Shown: in pieces, positions 29,652-39,659 of the stretch
Position numbering within the stretch: the first letter of the stretch is position 1
Layout: each line of letters begins with the position of its first letter
NCBI GenBank assembly: GCA_903927465.1
Contig: CAIYMY010000194.1
Location: forward strand, 23,793 to 87,792
Direction: 5' to 3'
From: an uncultured Rhodospirillales bacterium
GTDB lineage: Bacteria > Pseudomonadota > Alphaproteobacteria > Acetobacterales > Acetobacteraceae
DNA: 64,000 nt
Position numbers and translations under genes: made by a program
The notes under the pieces: generated by a model
Told to the model about the DNA's origin: nothing
What the model saw: only the letters and a program-made list of their open reading frames with translations
Databases searched by the model: none

Positions 29652-30536
29652 ATGGATGAGATATTCGGCATACCGACGCCGCTGCTCTTTGGACAGCTTC
29701 TGCTCGGATTGATCAATGGCGCCTTCTACGCGATGCTGTCACTCGGCCTCGCGGTGATTTTCGGGCTGCTCAACATTATCAACTTCACCCACGGCGCGCA
29801 GTTCATGATGGGCGCCTTCGTGGCCTGGATGCTGCTGAATTACCTGGGCATCGGCTATTGGTGGGCACTGATCCTTTCACCATTGCTGGTGGGGCTGACA
29901 GGGGTGATACTTGAACGAACTATGATCTGTCAGCTTTACAAGATGGATCATTTGTACGGGATGCTGCTGACCTTCGGATTATCGCTAATCCTTGAAGGCG
30001 TTTTCCGAAATCAATATGGCTCTTCCGGCATGCCTTATCGCATTCCGCCGGAATTATCAGGGGCTTGGGATCTCGGCTTCATGTTCATGCCGGTCTATCG
30101 CGGTTGGGTCGTGGTGTTTGCGCTTTTTGCCTGCATCACCACCTGGCTTGTGATCGAAAAGACCCGGCTGGGCGCCTATCTGCGCGCGGCGACGGAAAAC
30201 GCGCCGCTGGTGCAGGCCTTTGGCGTGAATGTGCCGCGCATGATCACACTTACCTATGGTGCGGGCGTGGCTTTGGCCGCGCTGGCCGGCGTGCTGGCTG
30301 CGCCGATCTATTCGGTCAATCCGCAAATGGGCACCAACCTGATTATCGTGGTGTTTGCCGTGGTGGTGATCGGCGGCATGGGCTCCATCCTGGGGTCCGT
30401 GCTGACGGGCTTTGGTCTTGGTATCGTGGAAGGTCTGACCAAGGTTTTCTATCCGGAAGCATCGGCCACCGTAATCTTCATCATCATGGTTATTGTTTTG
30501 CTGGCGCGTCCTGCCGGCCTTTTCGGGAGGGCGTGA
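29652..30536 (+). CDS. Branched-chain amino acid-type ABC transporter permease (LivH-like)
   Basis: LLLGLINGAFYAMLSLGLAVIFGLLNIINFTHGAQFMMGAFVAW; multi-TM. Confidence 0.94.
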   Translation: MDEIFGIPTPLLFGQLLLGLINGAFYAMLSLGLAVIFGLLNIINFTHGAQFMMGAFVAWMLLNYLGIGYWWALILSPLLVGLTGVILERTMICQLYKMDHLYGMLLTFGLSLILEGVFRNQYGSSGMPYRIPPELSGAWDLGFMFMPVYRGWVVVFALFACITTWLVIEKTRLGAYLRAATENAPLVQAFGVNVPRMITLTYGAGVALAALAGVLAAPIYSVNPQMGTNLIIVVFAVVVIGGMGSILGSVLTGFGLGIVEGLTKVFYPEASATVIFIIMVIVLLARPAGLFGRA

Positions 30537-30539
30537 TCC

Positions 30540-31526
30540 ATGGCTGGTCAATCCATGACAAGCAGTGCCGTGCCTGCGGGCCCGCAGGAATCAATCTTCG
30601 GCTTCACCAAGGCGCAATTCATCGCTCTTTTGGTGATGTTCGCAGCTTTGGTGGTGGCGCCCTTCTTCCTGTATCCCGTCTTTTTGATGAAGCTGCTCTG
30701 CTTCGCGCTATTCGCCTGCGCCTTCAATCTGCTGATTGGTTATGTTGGGCTGACATCCTTCGGCCATGCTGCCTATTTCGGCATGGGGGGCTATATAACA
30801 GCGCATAGTGCCAAGGTTTGGGGGCTGACCCCGGAAGTTTCGATCTTGATCGGGGCGCTTTTGGCCGGGGTGCAGGGGGCGATCTTCGGTTGGGTCGCCA
30901 TTCGCCGCCAGGGCATCTATTTCGCCATGATCACGCTGGCGCTGGCGCAGATGATCTACTTCCTCTGCTTGCAAGCGCCCTTCACCGGCGGTGAAGATGG
31001 CATTCAGGCAGTACCGCGCGGCCATCTGTTCGGCTTCATCTCGCTTGCTCCCGATATGAACATGTATTGGTTTGTCGCCGCGGTGTTTGTGCTTTGCTTC
31101 CTGCTGATCCACCGCATTGTGCATTCGCCCTTCGGCCAGGTGCTGAAAGCCATTCGTGAGAATGAACCGCGCACAACGTCGCTTGGTTATCGGACGGATG
31201 ACTATAAGCTGGTGGCCTTCATCCTTTCCGCGACAATTGCCGGTGTTGCGGGCGGGACCAAGTCGCTGGTGTTCGGCATTGCGACGCTCACCGATGTGCA
31301 TTGGTCCATGTCGGGTGAAGTGCTGCTGATGACGCTGGTGGGCGGCCTTGGCACGGTGTTCGGGCCGATGATCGGTGCCGGAGTGATTGTCGCCATGCAG
31401 AATTACCTGGCGGAGATGGGCGCTTGGGTCACGGTGATCCAGGGCGTGATCTTCATCGCCTGCGTGCTGGCCTTCCGGCGCGGCATTGTGGGTGAAATCG
31501 GCAATCTGCTGCGCGTGCGCCTGTAA
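30540..31526 (+). CDS. Branched-chain amino acid-type ABC transporter permease (LivM-like)
   Basis: FNLLIGYVGLTSFGHAAYFGMGGYITAHS...KAIRENEPRTTSLGYRTDDYKLVAFILSATIAGVAGG. Confidence 0.94.
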   Translation: MAGQSMTSSAVPAGPQESIFGFTKAQFIALLVMFAALVVAPFFLYPVFLMKLLCFALFACAFNLLIGYVGLTSFGHAAYFGMGGYITAHSAKVWGLTPEVSILIGALLAGVQGAIFGWVAIRRQGIYFAMITLALAQMIYFLCLQAPFTGGEDGIQAVPRGHLFGFISLAPDMNMYWFVAAVFVLCFLLIHRIVHSPFGQVLKAIRENEPRTTSLGYRTDDYKLVAFILSATIAGVAGGTKSLVFGIATLTDVHWSMSGEVLLMTLVGGLGTVFGPMIGAGVIVAMQNYLAEMGAWVTVIQGVIFIACVLAFRRGIVGEIGNLLRVRL

Positions 31527-31550
31527 GCCGCTCAGCCTTTCTGAAACAGG

Positions 31551-31590
31551 GCGCCTCTGCTGCGGTTCGCGGCAGGGGCGCTTTGCTTTT
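31551..31590 (+). terminator. Probable Rho-independent terminator downstream of livM-like gene
   Basis: GCGCCTCTGC / GCAGGGGCGC stem (one G-T pair) with loop tgcggttcgcg, followed by tttgctttt. Confidence 0.6.
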
Positions 31591-31706
31591 GGGCAGCAAT
31601 CCTGCCGTCAAAGCAGCCCGCCCAAGACTGGGGCTTGCGAAAGCGGCGCTTTGGGGGTTTCTAACACGGTGATGACGCCACCCTTTTTCGCCATCGGGAT
31701 TTCCCT

Positions 31707-32696
31707 GTGAGCACGCCGGTTCTGGACGTGTCCGGGCTTAGTCTTGGCTTTCGCCAAGATGGGCGGATGCTCGGCATTCTGGATGGCATTTCCTTTCGCG
31801 CTGAGGCCGGCAAGACGCTTGCTATTGTGGGCGAAAGCGGCTGCGGGAAATCTGTGGCATCGCTGGCCATCATGGGGCTGCTGCCAGAGAATGCGGAAGT
31901 ATCGGGCAACGCGCGGCTGATGGGCCGCGATTTACTCGGCATGTCCGCGGAAGAACGCCGGGCGTTGCGCGGCGCTGAAATGGCGATGATTTTCCAAGAA
32001 CCCATGACCAGCCTGAACCCGGCCTTCACTGCCGGCGAACAGGTGGCGGAAGCTTTGCGGCTGCATCAGCGCCTGGACCGCGACGCGGCCTTCAAGGCGG
32101 CTATCGCGATGCTGGAGAAGGTCCGCATCCCGGATGCGGCGCGGCGCGCGCGCCAATACCCGCATCAGCTTTCAGGCGGGATGCGTCAGCGTGTGATGAT
32201 CGCGATTGCACTCGCCTGCCGGCCCAAGCTGCTGATTGCCGATGAACCGACCACAGCCTTGGATGTGACGGTGCAGGCGCAAATCCTGGGGCTGCTGGAT
32301 GATCTGAAGCGGGAGACCGGCACGGCGGTTATCCTGATCACGCATGATCTGGGCGTGGTTGCGGATCACGCCGATGATGTTGTGGTGATGTATGCCGGGC
32401 GTGTGGCGGAACAGGCGCGCGCGGCTGATCTTTTTGCGCGGCCTGAACATCCCTATACCGTCGGGCTACTGGGTGCCGCACCAGCAGCAGGCGTGCGCGG
32501 CGAAAGGCTTGCCAGCATTGAAGGAACGGTGCCGGATTTGCGCGCGCCACCGCCTGGCTGCCGCTTCGCGCCGCGCTGCCCCTTTGCCATTGCGCGCTGC
32601 GCTGAAGGCGCCCCCCCATTGACCGAGGTCGCGCCCGGACATTTCAGCGCCTGCCTGCGCGCCCCGCTGGATGGCATGCTGGGGGTGGCGGCATGA
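31707..32696 (+). CDS. Peptide ABC transporter ATP-binding protein (DppD/OppD-like)
   Basis: [22 protein letters not shown]...[19 protein letters not shown]...[45 protein letters not shown] start. Confidence 0.93.
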   Translation: MSTPVLDVSGLSLGFRQDGRMLGILDGISFRAEAGKTLAIVGESGCGKSVASLAIMGLLPENAEVSGNARLMGRDLLGMSAEERRALRGAEMAMIFQEPMTSLNPAFTAGEQVAEALRLHQRLDRDAAFKAAIAMLEKVRIPDAARRARQYPHQLSGGMRQRVMIAIALACRPKLLIADEPTTALDVTVQAQILGLLDDLKRETGTAVILITHDLGVVADHADDVVVMYAGRVAEQARAADLFARPEHPYTVGLLGAAPAAGVRGERLASIEGTVPDLRAPPPGCRFAPRCPFAIARCAEGAPPLTEVAPGHFSACLRAPLDGMLGVAA

Positions 32697-33754
32697 CGGC
32701 GCTTTTGGAATTGCGTGATGTCGTGAAGCATTTCCCGGTGCGCGATGCTTTGGGCCGGCGCGCAGGTGCAGTGCATGCGGTGGATGGCGTTTCCCTTTCG
32801 GTCGCGGAAGGCGAGGTGCTGGCCATTGTCGGTGAAAGTGGTTGCGGCAAATCCACGCTTGGGCGCGTGATGCTGCGCCTGATTGAACCTGATAGCGGTT
32901 CGGTGCGTTTTGCTGGTGAGGACCTCGCCAGCCTTTCGCCATCCGCGCTGCGCACACGTCGGCGCGACATGCAGATCATTTTTCAGGACCCTTTCGGCAG
33001 CCTTGATCCGCGCATGACGGTCGCGCAGGCCATTGCCGAGCCGCTCCGTCTGCATCGGCTGGTGCCGCGTGCCGAGGAAGCCAGCCGCGTTGCCGAATTG
33101 CTGCGCCGTGTCGGCTTGCGGCCGGAAAGCGCCGGGCGCTGGCCGCATGAATTCTCGGGCGGGCAGCGCCAGCGTATCGCGATTGCGCGTGCGCTGGCCA
33201 GCAACCCACGCCTGATCATCGGCGATGAACCCGTGAGTGCTTTGGATGTTTCGGTGCAAGCACAGGTGATAAATCTGCTGCGTGATCTGATCCGCGATTT
33301 ACGCCTGACCTTCGTGTTGGTCAGCCATGATCTTGGCGTGGTGCGCCATGTCGCGGATCGCGTCGCGGTGATGTATCTGGGCCGCATTGTGGAAGAAGGC
33401 CCGGCGGAGGAAGTATTGGGTGCGCCGCGCCACCCCTATACGCGCGCCCTTGTTGCCGCCATGCCGGGCGCGCAGACCAAAACGCCGCCGCTTGATGGCG
33501 ATGTGCCAAGTCCCATCGCGCCACCATCCGGCTGCCGCTTTCATACGCGCTGCGCCTTTGCTGCGGAACGCTGCCGCACCGAAACCCCGCGCCTTGAAGG
33601 TGTGGGCCACGCGGTTGCCTGCCATTTTGCCGAAAGCCTGCCGCCACCTGCTGAACGCATTGCCGCACTCGGCGGCGGCGAAAGATTGGCGCGGCTGCAA
33701 GCCTTTTTCCGGGGCCAAGCCCCTTCACCCACCGGGATGGGAGATCACGCATGA
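32693..33754 (+). CDS. Peptide ABC transporter ATP-binding protein (DppF/OppF-like)
   Basis: [20 protein letters not shown]...IIFQDPFGSLDPRMTV...[45 protein letters not shown]. Confidence 0.93.
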   Translation: MTALLELRDVVKHFPVRDALGRRAGAVHAVDGVSLSVAEGEVLAIVGESGCGKSTLGRVMLRLIEPDSGSVRFAGEDLASLSPSALRTRRRDMQIIFQDPFGSLDPRMTVAQAIAEPLRLHRLVPRAEEASRVAELLRRVGLRPESAGRWPHEFSGGQRQRIAIARALASNPRLIIGDEPVSALDVSVQAQVINLLRDLIRDLRLTFVLVSHDLGVVRHVADRVAVMYLGRIVEEGPAEEVLGAPRHPYTRALVAAMPGAQTKTPPLDGDVPSPIAPPSGCRFHTRCAFAAERCRTETPRLEGVGHAVACHFAESLPPPAERIAALGGGERLARLQAFFRGQAPSPTGMGDHA

Positions 33755-35266
33755 AAATCATGATCCGTGCGGCGCTCGCCGCTTTTGGTGTGCTGGCCGT
33801 GGCCGCCGCACCCGCCAGCGCGCAGCATTTGCGCATTGCGCTGAAGGAAGACCCGGACATTCTGGACCCGACTTTGTCGCGCACTTTTGTCGGGCGCATC
33901 GTCTATGCCGCGCTGTGTGACAAGCTTTTTGATATCAACGAAAAGCTGGAAATCGTCCCGCAATTGGCGATCGGCCATCGCTGGGAAGACCCGCGCAGCC
34001 TGATCATCACGCTGCGGGAAGGTGTGCGCTTTCACGACAATGAAATGATGGATGCGGAAGCGGTGCGCTATTCGCTGATGCGGCATTTGACCTTGCAAGG
34101 CAGTTTCCGTCGCAGTGAAATCGCCGATATGGAAACGGTGGAGGTGGTGGATCCGCTGACCATCCGCATTCGCCTGAAGGGGCCATCCGCTTCCTTCCTG
34201 GCGGCCCCTTTCTGATCGTGCCGGCATGCCCGTCAGCCCCAAGGCGGCGGAAGCACTGGGGCGCAATTTCGGCACGCGCCCCGTCTGCACCGGGCCGTTT
34301 CGATTTGTGGAGCGTGTGGCGCAGGAACGCATTGTTGCTGAACGCTTCCCCGAATATTGGGATGCGCGGAATATCCATATCGCACGCGTCACCTATCTGC
34401 CCATTCCGGACAACACCGTGCGCTTGGCTAATCTGCAATCCGGCGCGGTGGAATTCGCCGAACGGATGGAGCCCGATGACATGAAGCCCATCCAACGCAG
34501 CCGCAATCTGCGCGCCGTTGCGGTAGATGAATTGGGCTATCAAAGCATCACCATCAATACCGGCAATGGCGACCGCGCCAATACGCCCTTTGGGCGCGAT
34601 GCGCGCATCCGCCGCGCCTTTGAATTGGCGATTGATCGCGTTGCAGTGAATCAGGTTGTCTATGAAGGCATGTATGTCCCCACGCGCCAGCCCTTCCCGG
34701 CGGCCAGCCCCTTTCATGTGCGCGATTTCCCGCCCACCACGCGCGATCTGGCGCGCGCGCAGGCGCTGCTCCGTGAAGCGGGGGCGACGCTGCCGGTCAC
34801 GGTTGAAATGACCGTGCCGAACAACCCGGACTTGCGGCAGGTTGGCGAAGTGATCCAAGCCATGGTGAAGGAAGCGGGCTTTGATCTTCGCTTGCGCGCC
34901 ATGGAATTCGCTTCTTCCTTGCAGGCGGCAGCACGGGGTGAGTTCGAAACCTATCTGGTTGGCTGGTCTGGCCGCACCGATCCGGATGGCAATATCTTTA
35001 GCTTCACGCGCACTGGCGGCGGGCAGAATGATGGCCGCTATTCGAATGCGGAAGTGGATAAGCTATTGGATGATGCCCGCACGGAATTGGACCTGGCAAA
35101 GCGCCAGGCGTTGTACGCCCGCGCCGCGCGCATCGCCTATGGCGATGATGTCCACCGCATCTATCTCTGGCAACGCAAGAACATCATGGCCCATAGCGCG
35201 CGGCTTTCCGGCTATCGGCCCATCGCGGATGGCTTGGTGCGGCTGCAAGGCGTGCGGTTGCAGTAA
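33751..35266 (+). pseudogene. Peptide ABC transporter substrate-binding protein, disrupted by an apparent +1 frameshift
   Basis: Frame A (33751-34215) ends ...PSASFLAAPF*; frame B (from about 34209) continues ...SDRAGMPVSPKAAEALGRNFGTRPVCTGPFRFVERV. Removing one C from CCCC at 34205-34208 restores SFLAALSDRAGMPVSPK. Confidence 0.85.
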
Positions 35267-35271
35267 CCGTC

Positions 35272-36219
35272 ATGTGGGTCTGGCTTCTCAAGCGGATTGG
35301 GCAGGTTCTGCCGACGCTTTTCATCCTCTCCATCCTGATCTTCGGGCTGCAACAACTCATGCCCGGCGATCCGGCGCTGATCCTGGCAGGAGAGGAGAGG
35401 GGCGACCCGCAGGTGCTGGCGCAAATCCGCGCGGAGCTAAGGCTCGATCGGCCGATTTACGAACAATACCTCTATTGGATCGGCAATGTACTGACGGGCG
35501 ATTTCGGCTTTTCCTGGCGCATCAGGATGCCCGTCAGCCAGCTTATTCTGGATAAGCTGCCGGTCACCGCGCAGCTTGCCGCCATGTCCTTCATCATTGC
35601 GGTGCTGATCGGTGTGCCGGCGGGGATCATCTCCGCCGTGAAGCGCGATCAGCCGGCGGATTGGGTTGCGAATGGTGTTGCGCTGTTTGGCATTTCGACG
35701 CCGAATTTCTGGCTCGGCATCATGATGATCCTGTTCTTCAGTGTGGAATTGGGTTGGCTGCCGCCTTCGGGCTATGTGCCGCTGACTGAGGATTTCTGGC
35801 AATCCATCGCGACCACTATCATGCCGGCTTTCGTGCTGGGCACCGGCGTTGCCTCAGTGCTGATGCGCCATACGCGCGCGGCGATGTTGACCGCACTGTC
35901 ACAGGATTATGTGCGCACGGCGCGCGCCAAGGGGCTACGCGAAAGGGTCGTTGTCTGGAAACACGCGCTGCGCAATGCGCTGATCCCGGTTGTGACCTTG
36001 GGCGCGATTGAATTCGGCAGGCTGTTGGCGGGTGCCGTGTTGACCGAACAGGTCTTTACCATTCCGGGCTTTGGCAAGTTGATTGTGGATGCGGTGTTCA
36101 ATCGCGATTACCCGGTGGTGCAGGGCGTGGTGCTGGCAACCGCCTTGATTTTCGTGTTGCTCTCGCTAGTTGCGGATTTGCTTTACATGGCCATCAATCC
36201 AAGGCTGCGTCAGGCATGA
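35272..36219 (+). CDS. Peptide ABC transporter permease (DppB-like)
   Basis: LPTLFILSILIFGLQQLMPGDPALILAGEE...ARAKGLRERVVVWKHALRNALIPVVTLGAIEFGRLLAGAVLTEQVFTIPGFGKL. Confidence 0.94.
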   Translation: MWVWLLKRIGQVLPTLFILSILIFGLQQLMPGDPALILAGEERGDPQVLAQIRAELRLDRPIYEQYLYWIGNVLTGDFGFSWRIRMPVSQLILDKLPVTAQLAAMSFIIAVLIGVPAGIISAVKRDQPADWVANGVALFGISTPNFWLGIMMILFFSVELGWLPPSGYVPLTEDFWQSIATTIMPAFVLGTGVASVLMRHTRAAMLTALSQDYVRTARAKGLRERVVVWKHALRNALIPVVTLGAIEFGRLLAGAVLTEQVFTIPGFGKLIVDAVFNRDYPVVQGVVLATALIFVLLSLVADLLYMAINPRLRQA

Positions 36220-37085
36220 ACGTGCCGGCCATCAGCATGGGTGAAAGCCCCACGCGCCGCGCGCTGAAGCGGTTTTTCCGCCACAAGCTTGCGGTGTTTG
36301 GCCTGGTGGTGGTGATTGCTTTTGTGCTGATGGCGCTGCTGGCGCCGCTGATCGCGCCCTATGATCCGCTGCAAACAAGCTGGACCCGCATCCGCAAGCC
36401 GCCTTCCGCCGAGCATTGGTTCGGCACGGATGAAAACGGGCGTGATGTGCTTTCCCGCGTCATTTGGGGCGCGCGGGCATCCCTGATGGCCGGCGTGATT
36501 TCCGTGCTTGGTGCCTTGTTCATTGGCGTGCCGCTGGGTTTGCTGGCGGGCTTGATCGGTGGCTGGGTGGATGGGCTGATATCGCGCGTGGCGGATGCCA
36601 TGCTGTCCGTGCCCTTCCTGATTCTGGCGATTGCGCTGGCGGCCTTTCTCGGACCCGCCTTGGAAAATGCCATGCTCGCCATTGCCATTACGGCGTCACC
36701 GGTTTTCGTGCGGCTCACGCGCGGAATGGCACTCGATGCGAAATCAACCGATTGGGTGGAGGCAGCGCGCGCTCTTGGCAATCCGCCCTGGCGCATCGGG
36801 CTTTTCCATGTGCTGCCCAACATCATCCCCCCCTTGCTGGTGCAGGCCAGCCTTGCAATTGCCGAGGCGATCATCGCCGAGGCATCGCTTTCCTTCCTCG
36901 GGCTCGGGCAACAACCGCCGGCACCTTCCTGGGGGTCCATGCTGAATAGCGCGCAACGGTTTTTGACTCAGGCGCCCTGGCTTTCCATCATGCCGGGGTT
37001 GGCGATTTTTGTTGTCGTGCTGGCCTTCAATTTGGTGGGCGATGGGCTGCGCGATGCGCTTGACCCAAGGGCGGATCGGAAGTGA
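36216..37085 (+). CDS. Peptide ABC transporter permease (DppC-like)
   Basis: LAPYDP-like PLIAPYDPLQTSW...HWFGTDENGRDVLSRVIWGARASL...ALGNPPWRIGLFHVLPNIIPPLLVQASLAIAEAIIAEASLSFLGLG. Confidence 0.94.
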   Translation: MNVPAISMGESPTRRALKRFFRHKLAVFGLVVVIAFVLMALLAPLIAPYDPLQTSWTRIRKPPSAEHWFGTDENGRDVLSRVIWGARASLMAGVISVLGALFIGVPLGLLAGLIGGWVDGLISRVADAMLSVPFLILAIALAAFLGPALENAMLAIAITASPVFVRLTRGMALDAKSTDWVEAARALGNPPWRIGLFHVLPNIIPPLLVQASLAIAEAIIAEASLSFLGLGQQPPAPSWGSMLNSAQRFLTQAPWLSIMPGLAIFVVVLAFNLVGDGLRDALDPRADRK

Positions 37086-37799
37086 TGGAAATACGCGGCG
37101 CACCTGGGCATTTGCCGCGCGGGCGGCGTATTTACGCCATTGGCGATATCCATGGCTCGCTGCCGCAACTGCGCGATCTGCACACGCAAATCGCCGAGGA
37201 TTTGCGCCGCCGGCCTGTGGCTTCCGCCATGCTGATCCATCTGGGTGATTACGTGGATAAGGGCCAGGATTCGCGCGGCGTGGTGGATTACCTTTCTGGT
37301 GGTGATCCCATTGCCGGCCTGCCCACGCTGCATCTGATGGGCAATCATGAGGAAACCATGCTGGGCGCGCTTGCCGGCGATGGCGCCGCGGCGGCGGATT
37401 GGCTCTGGGGGTGGGGGCAGGGCGACGCTCGATTCCTGGGGGGTGGCGCCCGATGCACCGCGTGACGCCTGGCCCGAGGCGATTGCCCCGCATCAGCGCC
37501 GTTTCCTGCGCGATCTGTCGCTATGGCATGAGGAAGGCGGGTACTTGTTTGTCCATGCCGGCATTCGCCCCGGTGTGGCGCTTGAAGACCAATCGCGCGA
37601 GGATTTGCTGCGCATCCGGCATGATTTTCTGAACAGCCCGCGCGATCATGGGTTTGTTGTGGTGCATGGGCATACGGCCGGCTTCATGCCGGTGGTGCGG
37701 GAGAACCGCATTTGCATTGATACCGCCGCCTGGTCCGGCGGCGGGCTGACGGCGGTGATGCTGGAAGGGGAGAGTCTCGCGTTTTTGCAGGCGAAGTGA
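37085..37799 (+). pseudogene. Serine/threonine protein phosphatase-like metallophosphoesterase with apparent frameshift
   Basis: RRIYAIGDIHGSLPQL...MLIHLGDYVDKGQDSRGVVDYL...LHLMGNHEETML in frame A; RATLDSWGVAPDAPRDAWPE...YLFVHAGIRPGVALEDQ...FVVVHGHTAG in another frame. Deleting one G from the run at 37407-37411 joins them (DWLWGGGRATLDSWGV). Confidence 0.85.
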
Positions 37800-37825
37800 G
37801 AAAACAATCCGGGAGGGAACATTGC

Positions 37826-38476
37826 ATGACTGCGTTCAGCGGAACTGATCCTATCAAACTAAGTGATTTTCAAGGTGTGGATTGGCTACATGCAATTAAA
37901 ATTTCCATTATTCAGTTGCAAAAACCTGAGGCTTGGCTTGTCAAAGACGCGTGTGAAGAGAGGCAAGTGGAAAAATGGTTAAGCCATTGGCAGGTGCATC
38001 GGGGAGGGTTTCTGAAATTAATGTGGCGGGAGTTTGAAGAGGAAATAACTACGCTAAGACAGACGCTTCCCGCCCTGAGGAGCTCTCAAGAGATTGCTGG
38101 GGCGACCGAAATGGCGGCGTGCCGATTGAAAAAGAAGAAGTTTCCCAAGACCACCCGTGTTCACAATATACGACATGAAAACAGTCTGGTAGCCTTCTCA
38201 AAAGTAGCCCTTTGCATAGTTCCAGAAAGAGCTGTTGTGAACGATAGCTGGGTTAGAGAATATTTTGATATCACACAAAATTCTAATCTTCAGGTCGCAG
38301 CCGCATTCGAATCTGAATTTGAGAAACTGAAAGAAAAAATCGAAAACTTTTTGTGTATCTATAAAAATTCTGGATCCTCTTTTCCGCCAGCGAGACTTCA
38401 TAATTGGACCGACTTGACCCTAAAACGAAGGGTACTTGATGTCGCAATCATGATGGCCGCTGGCAGGTCCATATAA
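37826..38476 (+). CDS. Hypothetical protein, AT-rich orphan
   Basis: Open frame with gggaggg upstream of ATG 37826; MTAFSGTDPIKLSDFQGVDWLHAIKISIIQ...RRVLDVAIMMAAGRSI. Composition visibly AT-richer than neighbours. Confidence 0.7.
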   Translation: MTAFSGTDPIKLSDFQGVDWLHAIKISIIQLQKPEAWLVKDACEERQVEKWLSHWQVHRGGFLKLMWREFEEEITTLRQTLPALRSSQEIAGATEMAACRLKKKKFPKTTRVHNIRHENSLVAFSKVALCIVPERAVVNDSWVREYFDITQNSNLQVAAAFESEFEKLKEKIENFLCIYKNSGSSFPPARLHNWTDLTLKRRVLDVAIMMAAGRSI

Positions 38477-38508
38477 GCCAGGTTGATAGGTGAGCCCGGC
38501 CAAAAGCG

Positions 38509-39438
38509 TCATTCCCCCACCCCCTTCTTATGCCCTAACACCCCCATCAACCGCCGATCCCGCCAGGCTGAACGCTCACCAATCTTCTCCAATGGCAGCG
38601 CCGCGCGGCGTTCCGCCGTCACCCGCGCAACCGTTGCTTCATCATACAAAAACGGCGTCTGTTCCTCCGTAATGCCGCCCATCAGCCCGCCAAAGCGCGC
38701 GGCGTAATCCGCAACACCGCCCGGCGCGTTCAGATCAATCGTCTCAAACGGCCCCATGAAGGACCAACGCAGCCCAAGCCCGTCCTTCACGCAGGCATCC
38801 ACATCTTCCACGCTCATCACGCCATCACGCACCAGGCGGAAGGCCTCGGCGACCAGTGCGGCTTGCAGCCGGTTCAGCACGAAGCCGCGGGTTTCCTTCA
38901 TCGCCGTCACCGGCACCTGGCGCACACGCGCCATCAAGGCCCGTGTGCGCGCCACCACTTCAGGCGCGGTCCAGGGCGCGCCCACCAATTCCACCAACGG
39001 CACCAGATAGGGCGGGTTCACCGGATGCGCGACCAGGCAGCGCGCGCGCCCGGCAAGCGCATCGGTAAAGGCGCTGGCTGGAATGCCGGAGGTGGACGAA
39101 GCCAGCACAACATCCGGCGCACACAGCGCATCCAACTGCGCGAAAAGCGCGCGCTTTGGCTCCACACGCTCAGGCCCGTTTTCCTGCACATGCGCGGCAC
39201 CCGCGACACATTCTTCCATGCTGGCGGCAGCGTTGATGCGCGCGGCGATCACGGCGGGTGCTTCGGTGATGAGCCCTGCCTCGGCCAAATCCTGCAGGCT
39301 TTGTCCGATAAGGCCGAGTGCCGCCTGAGGCACCCCCGCCACCGGGTCCCAAATCCGCACGCTATGGCCGGCACGGGCGAAAACCATGGCCCAGGCACGA
39401 CCAATCAGCCCGGTTCCGATGATGGCGATCTGTTCCAT
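38509..39438 (-). CDS. 3-hydroxyacyl-CoA dehydrogenase family protein (L-gulonate/carnitine dehydrogenase-like)
   Basis: MEQIAIIGTGLIGRAWAMVFARAGHSVRIWDP...VLASSTSGIPASAFTDALAGRARCLVAHPVNPPYLVPLVELVGAPWT. Confidence 0.91.
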   Translation of the reverse strand: MEQIAIIGTGLIGRAWAMVFARAGHSVRIWDPVAGVPQAALGLIGQSLQDLAEAGLITEAPAVIAARINAAASMEECVAGAAHVQENGPERVEPKRALFAQLDALCAPDVVLASSTSGIPASAFTDALAGRARCLVAHPVNPPYLVPLVELVGAPWTAPEVVARTRALMARVRQVPVTAMKETRGFVLNRLQAALVAEAFRLVRDGVMSVEDVDACVKDGLGLRWSFMGPFETIDLNAPGGVADYAARFGGLMGGITEEQTPFLYDEATVARVTAERRAALPLEKIGERSAWRDRRLMGVLGHKKGVGE

Positions 39439-39500
39439 GGATGAAATCCTTCACATTGTCGGTCTTGATAGCTCATAGGTTAAAGGCGATGTAAGGCCGC

Positions 39501-39659
39501 GTGAGCGAAAGACGCAACGCGCCCCTGCCGGCGCCCCAATCCCCGAACCTGCCGCTTGGCGTGAAACGCTGGCTTGGCTTCATGCTGCTCGGCGGCACCA
39601 TGGGGCTGGCGGGAATGCTTGCCCTTTGGCGCGCAGTGGCGCGGTTATTCGGGCTGTGA
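39501..39659 (+). CDS. Small single-TM hypothetical protein upstream of xpaC-like gene
   Basis: GTG start; VSERRNAPLPAPQSPNLPLGVKRWLGFMLLGGTMGLAGMLALWRAVARLFGL; stop overlaps the next reading frame start. Confidence 0.5.
   Translation: MSERRNAPLPAPQSPNLPLGVKRWLGFMLLGGTMGLAGMLALWRAVARLFGL

Noticed and set aside
33751-35266. Programmed ribosomal frameshifting in the SBP gene
   Set aside because: No clear slippery heptamer plus downstream pseudoknot; a homopolymer indel is simpler. Kept only as an alternative in the frameshift finding.
36744-37493. 249-aa minus-strand ORF across dppC and the phosphatase
   Set aside because: Pro/Arg-rich low-complexity translation antisense to two recognisable genes.
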